Origin: Sphingomonas leidyi
GTDB taxonomy: Bacteria; Pseudomonadota; Alphaproteobacteria; Sphingomonadales; Sphingomonadaceae
Direction: 5' to 3'
Length of the DNA: 64,000 nucleotides
NCBI RefSeq assembly: GCF_011761945.1
Contig: NZ_JAASQV010000001.1
Location: 186,001-250,000, forward strand
Shown in pieces: positions 59,507 to 64,000 of this stretch. Each line of letters opens with the position of its first letter. Positions within the stretch are counted from its first letter, which is position 1. The notes below the pieces were generated by a model, which was given only the letters and a program-made list of their open reading frames with translations, ran no database searches and had not been told where the DNA came from. The translations under genes and the position numbers were made by a program.

Positions 59507-60199
59507 ATGACGCAAGGGAGCTACAAGCAATTCTGCCCGGTCGCGATGGCCGCGGAGATATTGTGCACGCGCTGGACGGTGGTGCTGCTGCGCGAGCTGT
59601 TCGCGGGATCGACGCGGTTCAACGACCTGCGCCGCGGCGTGCCGCGCATGTCGCCCGCCTTGCTCTCGCAGCGGCTCAAGGAACTCGAATGCGCGGGCAT
59701 CGTCGCGCGCGAGGAGGGCGGCACCGACTATCGCCTTACCGAAGCCGGGCGCGAGCTGGAGCCGGTGGTCGAGGCATTCGGCATCTGGGGCCAGCGCTGG
59801 GTGGCATATGAACTCTCGCTCCAGCATCTCGATGCGCAGCTGCTGATGTGGGACATGCGCCGCCACCTCGATCCCACGCCGCTGCCGCCCAGGCGCAACG
59901 TGATCCAGTTCCGTTTCCCCGAACAGCCCGAGCCGCGCCGCCGCTACTGGCTGGTGGTCGATCCGCAATCCGGAGTCGACCTGTGCTCGATCGATCCCGG
60001 CCACGAAGTCGATCTGTTCGTCTCTTCGGATCTGCGGACCATGACGGCGATCTGGATGGGGTATGAGACGGTGCGGGACGCGCTCGATCGCGAGACGCTG
60101 CTGCTCACCGGTGCCCCCGGCATCGCGGCGCAGATGCAGCGCTGGCTCGGGCTCAGTCCCTTTGCCCGCCATGCCCGCCAGGATCGCCTCGCGGCATGA
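59507..60199 (+). CDS. HxlR family transcriptional regulator
   Basis: 230 residues starting MTQGSYKQFCPVAMAAEILCTRWTVVLLRELFAGSTRFNDLRRGVPRMSPALLSQRLKELECAGIVAREEGGTDYRLTEAGREL, the complete winged-helix HxlR domain (1-100) with Cys10 and Cys20 that may sense oxidants or electrophiles. The C-terminal half (about 130-225) is an extra domain, perhaps SCP2-like ligand-binding (RRRYWLVVDPQSGVDLCSIDPGHEVDLFVSSDLRTMTAIWMG). It is divergent from the acyl-CoA dehydrogenase-like gene and is probably autoregulated. Confidence 0.9.
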   Translation: MTQGSYKQFCPVAMAAEILCTRWTVVLLRELFAGSTRFNDLRRGVPRMSPALLSQRLKELECAGIVAREEGGTDYRLTEAGRELEPVVEAFGIWGQRWVAYELSLQHLDAQLLMWDMRRHLDPTPLPPRRNVIQFRFPEQPEPRRRYWLVVDPQSGVDLCSIDPGHEVDLFVSSDLRTMTAIWMGYETVRDALDRETLLLTGAPGIAAQMQRWLGLSPFARHARQDRLAA

Positions 60200-60277
60200 C
60201 GGAAGCGAGCGGGGCGTGTAGCCTCGCCGCCGCGACTCGGCATGCCGGAGCGCCATCCGAGATCATGGAGGAATCCC

Positions 60278-61123
60278 ATGTGTGACGAGCTGACCGCCGC
60301 CGACAATGCGCACTTCCTGCTGACTCGCCGCGAATTCGGCGCGGGCGCGGCTGCGGCGGGCGTCGCGGTGCTGCTCCCGGTTCCGGCCGGTGCGGCCGAG
60401 ATCGCGGGGCGTGACGTCATCATCGCCACGCCGGACGGCAGCTGCGACGCCTATTTCGTCGCGCCCGCGACCGGCAGGCATCCCGCCGTGATCGTGTGGC
60501 CGGACATTTTCGGACTGCGGCCGGCCTTTCGCCAGATGGCCGACCGGCTTGCCCAGTCGGGCTATGCGGTGCTCACCGTCAACCAGTTCTACCGCTCGAC
60601 CAAGGCGCCCTTCGTCACGCCGGGCCAGGGCTTCGACGATGCCCTGCGGGCCAAGGTCGGTCCGTGGCGCCAGCTGCTCACGCCGGATGCGAGCACCCGC
60701 GATGCAAAGGCCTTTGTCGCCTGGGTCGACCGGCAGAAGGAAACGGACACCCGGCGCGGCATCGGCAGCACCGGCTATTGCATGGGTGGCCCGATGGTCA
60801 TGTACACTGCGGCGGCGGTGCCCGCGCGCGTCCATGGCGGCGCGACCTTCCATGGCGGCGGGCTCGCGGCCGATGGCCTGATCGCGCTCGTGCCCCAGAT
60901 GAAGGCGCACTGGCTGATCGCGATCGCCGAGAATGACGATGCCCGCGCCCCGGAGGACAAGGACAAGCTCAAGGCCGCCTTCGCCGCCAGCAGCCAGCCG
61001 GCCGAGGTCGAAGTCTACAAGGGCACGATGCACGGCTGGTGCCCGCCGGACAGCCAGGTCTATAACGCGGATCAGGCCAATCGCGCCTGGGAGCGCCTGC
61101 TCGCCACCTTCGCCGCGCTTTGA
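60278..61123 (+). CDS. Tat-exported dienelactone hydrolase family protein
   Basis: 281 residues starting MCDELTAADNAHFLLTRREFGAGAAAAGVAVLLPVPAGAAEI; the TRREFG motif plus hydrophobic helix looks like a twin-arginine signal. The alpha/beta hydrolase part carries VIVWPDIFGLRPAFRQMADRLAQSGYAVLTVN, the nucleophile Cys in GYCMGGPM (about residue 170), an Asp in AENDDARAPEDKDKL and the His in GTMHGWCPPD. Dienelactone hydrolases open lactones in aromatic degradation, but many homologues have other ester substrates. Confidence 0.85.
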   Translation: MCDELTAADNAHFLLTRREFGAGAAAAGVAVLLPVPAGAAEIAGRDVIIATPDGSCDAYFVAPATGRHPAVIVWPDIFGLRPAFRQMADRLAQSGYAVLTVNQFYRSTKAPFVTPGQGFDDALRAKVGPWRQLLTPDASTRDAKAFVAWVDRQKETDTRRGIGSTGYCMGGPMVMYTAAAVPARVHGGATFHGGGLAADGLIALVPQMKAHWLIAIAENDDARAPEDKDKLKAAFAASSQPAEVEVYKGTMHGWCPPDSQVYNADQANRAWERLLATFAAL

Positions 61124-61185
61124 ACGGCGCTTGACGCGATCGGTTGATTTGTTCACTTTATGTTCGATTGATCCGGAGAGAAACC

Positions 61186-61824
61186 ATGGCAGGCGATCTG
61201 ACCTTCTACACCCATCCCCAGTCGCGCGGGCGCATCGTCCGCTGGGCGCTGGAGGAGGCTGGTGCATCCTATGAGACGCAGGTCGTCGAATATGGCACGA
61301 CGATGAAGGGCGAGGATTATCTGGGCATCAACCCGATGGGGAAAGTGCCGGCGATCGTCCATGGCGGCCATGTCGTCACCGAATGCGCCGCGATCTGCGC
61401 CTATCTGGCCGAAGCCTTTCCGGCGGCGGGCCTCGCCCCCGATGCGAGCGAGCGCGCCGATTATTATCGCTGGCTGTTCTTCGCCGCCGGCCCGGTCGAG
61501 CAGGCGGTGACCAACCATGCCGCCCAGTTCGTCCCCAGGCCGGAGCAGGGCCGCATGTTCGGCTATGGCAATTACGAGCTGACGGTGGACGTGCTGGAAA
61601 GGGCCGTCTCGGCGCATCCCTACATCGCCGGCGACCGCTTCACCGCGGCGGACATCTATGTCGGCTCCGCGGTCGGCTGGGGCACGATGTTCGGCACGCT
61701 GCCCAAGCGCGACGCGTTCCTCGACTATTTCGGCCGGCTGAGCGAGCGGGAGGCCTATCGGCGCGCCTCGGCCAAGGACGATGCGCTGGCGGCGGAGCTG
61801 CAGCCGGCACAGGCGCCGGCCTAG
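61186..61824 (+). CDS. Glutathione S-transferase (second copy)
   Basis: 212 residues starting MAGDLTFYTHPQSRGRIVRWALEEAGASYETQVVEYG, with GGAGAG upstream. Thioredoxin-like domain to about 78 (GKVPAIVHGGHVVTECAAICAYLAEAFP), helical domain with PYIAGDRFTAADIYVGSAVGWG. The Ser/Arg active site SRGRIVRW is typical of beta or zeta-like bacterial GSTs. It is about 31% identical in style only to the copy at 53640-54260; the two are separate lineages. Confidence 0.88.
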   Translation: MAGDLTFYTHPQSRGRIVRWALEEAGASYETQVVEYGTTMKGEDYLGINPMGKVPAIVHGGHVVTECAAICAYLAEAFPAAGLAPDASERADYYRWLFFAAGPVEQAVTNHAAQFVPRPEQGRMFGYGNYELTVDVLERAVSAHPYIAGDRFTAADIYVGSAVGWGTMFGTLPKRDAFLDYFGRLSEREAYRRASAKDDALAAELQPAQAPA

Positions 61825-61840
61825 CCAGTCCTTTCGATCA

Positions 61841-61859
61841 CCCCGGCCTTGTGCCGGGG
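61841..61859. repeat. Short REP-like hairpin
   Basis: CCCCGGC (61841-61847), loop CTTGT, GCCGGGG (61853-61859), extended by TCAC/GTGA flanks (61837-61840 and 61867-61870). It lies between the GST gene and the convergent amidohydrolase gene. Confidence 0.5.
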
Positions 61860-61900
61860 CCCCCGGGTGACGGGCGGGCGAGGCATATGCCGCTACGCGC

Positions 61901-62845
61901 TCACAGCTTGTAGAAGCGCACGGCGTTGTCGTGCAGGATGTCCTGCTTCTGCGCCTCGGTCAGGAAGGCCGCGCTCTCGATCCCCTCGATGGCGAGGCCG
62001 ATCGCGTCGGGCCAATACATATGGTCCGATCCGAACATGATGCGCTTGGAAAAGCCCGAATCGACGAAGGTCCGCAGATAGGCGTGGAAGGCGGGGCGCG
62101 GCAGCAGCCAGTCGATCGCGCCGGTATCGATGTTCACGTTCGGATAGAGCATCAGCATCGCGATCGTGTCGTCGAGATAGGGCCAGCCGCCATGCATGAT
62201 GTTGAGGCGCAGCTTGGGGTGGCGGTTGAGCGCTTCCTCGACCAGCTCGGGATTGCCGAAGCGGGCCCGCGCCGATGTGCAGCAGGGATCGAAGCTCGTC
62301 CCTGCGGGCATGGTGCCGGTGTGGAGCGCGACGGGCACGTCGAACGCTTCGGCCAGTGCGAGATAGGGATCGAATTTGGGATCGCTGAGCGACAGCCCGG
62401 CATATTGCGACGTCACTTCGCCGAGCACCTTGAGCCTGCCATCGGCAAAGGCCTTGCGGAGCACGTCGATCGGCGGCAGCGGCGTATCGTCCGAACCGCG
62501 GATTCCGGCGCCGGCGACGAAGCGATCGGGATCGCGGTTATGCCAGTCGATCGCGGCCTGGAGCCGGTCGCCATCGCCGCCGCTCACCACGCCCTTCACG
62601 ACATTGTGCTTCTTCATCTCGGCGATGCAGGCGGCGAGATGGTCGGCCCCGGTCCGGATCGGGCTCTTGAAGCCCGAGATCGGATTGGTGACCGGGGCAG
62701 GAAGCTGCATCGTCGCCGGATAGGCGTGCATGTGTACGTCGATGATCGGGCGTCCGGTCGCGGGGGCGGCCGCTGCGCCCGGCAACAGGGCATAAGCGGC
62801 CCCGGCGCCACCCAGCTTCAGAAATCCCCTGCGGCCGATATCCAT
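61901..62845 (-). CDS. Tat-exported amidohydrolase family protein
   Basis: 314 residues starting MDIGRRGFLKLGGAGAAYALLPGAAAAPATGRPIIDVHMHAYPATMQ, with AGGGAGG upstream. The RRGFLK motif is a clear twin-arginine signal, so the enzyme folds in the cytoplasm and is exported. The metal-binding HxH appears as DVHMHAYP, then LRLNIMHGGWPYLDDTIAML and RIMFGSDHMYWPD supply further ligands. The amidohydrolase_2 family includes decarboxylases and lactonases; the substrate here is unknown. Confidence 0.88.
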   Translation of the reverse strand: MDIGRRGFLKLGGAGAAYALLPGAAAAPATGRPIIDVHMHAYPATMQLPAPVTNPISGFKSPIRTGADHLAACIAEMKKHNVVKGVVSGGDGDRLQAAIDWHNRDPDRFVAGAGIRGSDDTPLPPIDVLRKAFADGRLKVLGEVTSQYAGLSLSDPKFDPYLALAEAFDVPVALHTGTMPAGTSFDPCCTSARARFGNPELVEEALNRHPKLRLNIMHGGWPYLDDTIAMLMLYPNVNIDTGAIDWLLPRPAFHAYLRTFVDSGFSKRIMFGSDHMYWPDAIGLAIEGIESAAFLTEAQKQDILHDNAVRFYKL

Positions 62846-63015
62846 GACGATCCTCCCTGGAAGCTCCGTTCGCGCCGGAGTCGCCCCTTTGAATCGCAGT
62901 TCCGGGGCGCGGCTGTCCATGCGGTTCGTCCCGCCCGCGGCGCGTTCGTCACAAATCGCGGCGGGCGTGGCCGACGATGGGCGGGGATACGGTATCTGCC
63001 GGTCGAGCCGGGCTC
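62846..63015. other. Intergenic region before the amidohydrolase gene
   Basis: 170 bp with no gene seen. It contains GGGAGGATCGTCA, the amidohydrolase ribosome binding site, at its left end. No promoter pair or terminator could be recognised. Confidence 0.3.
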
Positions 63016-63213
63016 CTAGCGGAGCCTGCCCTCCAGCCGTTCCATCCGCGCGGGCAGTTCCGCCATCACTGCGTCGCGATCGGCCTGGTCGGTCTCGCTC
63101 CAGCGGGCGATTTCCGCCAGCGTGCGGCCGCAGCCGATGCACCACCCCGTGGCGGCGTCCATCGCGCAGATGCTGACGCAGGGGCTTTCGACGATGGGCA
63201 CATATTCGATCAT
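63016..63213 (-). CDS. DUF1289 family protein
   Basis: 65 residues starting MIEYVPIVESPCVSICAMDAATGWCIGCGRTLAEIARWSETDQADRDAVMAELPARMERL. The SPCVxxCxxDxxTGxCxGCGRTxxEIAxW pattern with four cysteines is the DUF1289 signature, a presumed zinc- or iron-sulfur-binding miniprotein. The ATG overlaps the stop of the thioredoxin-like gene (ATGA). Confidence 0.93.
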   Translation of the reverse strand: MIEYVPIVESPCVSICAMDAATGWCIGCGRTLAEIARWSETDQADRDAVMAELPARMERLEGRLR

Positions 63214-63725
63214 CGCGTCCAGCGTGCCAGCCAGTCGGCCATTTCCTGGGGTTGCATGATCCTGGCGTCGCCCAGACCGAGAATGTCGTCGCGGTTGCGG
63301 ATCTTGCCGGTGCGCGGATCGATCACCAGGATCGCCGGCACCGCTTCGAGGGACGCGGCGCCGAAGCGCCGGGGCAGGTCCAGGTTGCGGTCGAACATAC
63401 CGATGTCGATCTGGACCAGCACGAAATTGCGCGCCACCCATCCGCGCATCTCGGGCAGCGCGAGCACGCCCGCCAGCACGCGGCAATCGACGCACCAGTT
63501 CGCGCCGAAATCGAGGAGCAGCGGCTTGCCCGATTTCTTCGCGCCGGCGAGCGCGGCATCGATGTCGCGGCGCGCGTCGCGCCCGGAGTCATAGGGCGCG
63601 GGCAGGGGGAGCGGCAGCCGGTCGAGCGTCCGCGCCTCGAGCCGCGGAGCCATGCGCTGGGCCGGCGCCGCGCCGGGCAGCATCGCCGCCGCCAGCGCGA
63701 GAGCCAGCCCCACGCGCCGGATCAT
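63210..63725 (-). CDS. Exported thioredoxin-fold protein
   Basis: 171 residues. Signal peptide MIRRVGLALALAAAMLPGAAPAQ. Thioredoxin fold from about residue 55 with the active site ANWCVDCRVLAGVLALPEM (Cys-Val-Asp-Cys), as in DsbD C-terminal domains and other reducing thioredoxins, and the cis-proline AVPAILVID. Probably a periplasmic disulfide reductant. The ATG overlaps the stop of the preceding gene (ATGA), and the DUF1289 gene follows with another 4-bp overlap, so three genes share a transcript. Confidence 0.9.
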   Translation of the reverse strand: MIRRVGLALALAAAMLPGAAPAQRMAPRLEARTLDRLPLPLPAPYDSGRDARRDIDAALAGAKKSGKPLLLDFGANWCVDCRVLAGVLALPEMRGWVARNFVLVQIDIGMFDRNLDLPRRFGAASLEAVPAILVIDPRTGKIRNRDDILGLGDARIMQPQEMADWLARWTR

Positions 63726-64000
63726 TCGGCCAGCGTATAGTTCAGGAAGTCGGGGATGGGGCCGTTCCAGCCCTCGTCCGGGCCCCCCGAGTCGTTGGGA
63801 TCGCGTTCGTCGCGGCGGCGGCTGCGGTCGCGGTCGCGGCGCGGCTGCTCGTCGCGGGCGCGGGTCTCGCGGACCGGCTCGTCGCGCCGTGCTTCCTCGC
63901 GCGTGGGCTCTTCCTTCCTCGAGCGGGGCTTCCGCGCCTTGTCCTCGTCGCCCTTGCGCCGGCGGCCGCGCGGCGCTTCCGCACGCTCGTCCTCCTCGGA
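63722..64000 (-). CDS. Arg-rich, acidic-basic C-terminus of a cut gene, perhaps an RNA helicase
   Basis: Only the end of the protein is inside the window. Reading leftward, the visible ~92 residues are almost entirely Arg, Glu and Asp (EAPRGRRRKGDEDKARKPRS, then RDEQPRRDRDRSRRRDERD), finishing NDSGGPDEGWNGPIPDFLNYTLAE. A basic disordered tail closed by a conserved WNGPxPDFL motif is common in sphingomonad DEAD-box RNA helicases, but the catalytic part is not seen. Its TGA overlaps the start of the thioredoxin-like gene (ATGA), so they are coupled. Confidence 0.5.
   Translation of the reverse strand, partial: SEEDERAEAPRGRRRKGDEDKARKPRSRKEEPTREEARRDEPVRETRARDEQPRRDRDRSRRRDERDPNDSGGPDEGWNGPIPDFLNYTLAE

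Noticed and set aside
1..64000. CRISPR arrays, tRNA or rRNA genes, prophage or insertion sequences
   Set aside because: No regularly spaced direct repeats, no tRNA cloverleaf, no rRNA and no transposase or integrase sequences were seen in any intergenic stretch.

Overview
The window is a G+C-rich chromosomal segment with dense, mostly collinear coding on both strands. The gene set points to an alphaproteobacterium of the order Sphingomonadales, most likely Sphingomonas or a close relative. The main indicators are the alpha-type ClpXP adaptor SspB, the cell-cycle regulator TrcR (DUF1013), DUF1192 and DUF1289 proteins, an ATP12-family assembly factor, UrcA, PEP-CTERM proteins, and frequent GTG/TTG starts with 4-bp ATGA/GTGA gene overlaps. 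I saw no rRNA, tRNA, CRISPR array, prophage or complete insertion sequence. The window cuts into a gene at each end.

Layout. 1-3005: an ABC-2 exporter pair diverges from queG. 3268-8801: a lipoprotein/EI24 pair, adenosine kinase, an amino-acid permease, an SMR efflux pump, an MgtC-like protein and a HIT hydrolase, with short palindromic repeats between them. 8958-12774: histidine genes in the order hisB-hisH-hisA-hisF, then two small exported proteins with PEP-CTERM-type tails, then hisE. 12846-16618: sspB, a PilZ protein, fumC and gmk. 17296-21091: a tightly overlapping six-gene operon (crcB, pseudouridine synthase, PaiB-like, HAD, small membrane protein, ATP12). 21168-31081: envelope and housekeeping genes (SOUL protein, manA, bamD, recN, SleB-type hydrolase, tgt). 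31050-34862: a MarR-GNAT fusion, a cation/proton exchanger, a HAD phosphatase and a CDF metal exporter. 34905-39165: an EF-hand protein and a convincing operon xseB-ispA-coaD-ppi-queA. 39259-49043: an aldehyde dehydrogenase, cupredoxin plus acyl-CoA ligase, a diguanylate cyclase, an unrecognised exported protein and clpA. 49184-57209: a quinone oxidoreductase, a YqiJ/flotillin operon, a GST, an LpxH-like phosphoesterase overlapping a glycosyltransferase, and trcR. 57368-62845: a catabolic or detoxification-like block (arylamine N-acetyltransferase, acyl-CoA dehydrogenase-like enzyme, HxlR regulator, dienelactone hydrolase, GST, Tat-exported amidohydrolase). 63016-64000: DUF1289, a thioredoxin-like protein and the tail of an Arg-rich protein.

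How genes work together. Three queuosine steps (tgt, queA, queG) are present but dispersed. The his block supplies the middle of histidine synthesis. SspB and ClpA are two components of regulated proteolysis. The most distinctive regulatory DNA is a 12-bp-arm inverted repeat at the start of the MarR-GNAT gene, a twin operator between the HxlR gene and the acyl-CoA dehydrogenase-like gene, and an AT-rich palindrome overlapping a promoter that would give an almost leaderless transcript. The most distinctive non-coding feature is a family of roughly 90-100-bp palindromic repeats whose CTAG ends supply the stop codons of two neighbouring genes. Nothing in the window is an unmistakable new system. 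The best candidates for follow-up are those repeats, the PEP-CTERM insertion in the his operon and the YqiJ-flotillin-unknown operon.
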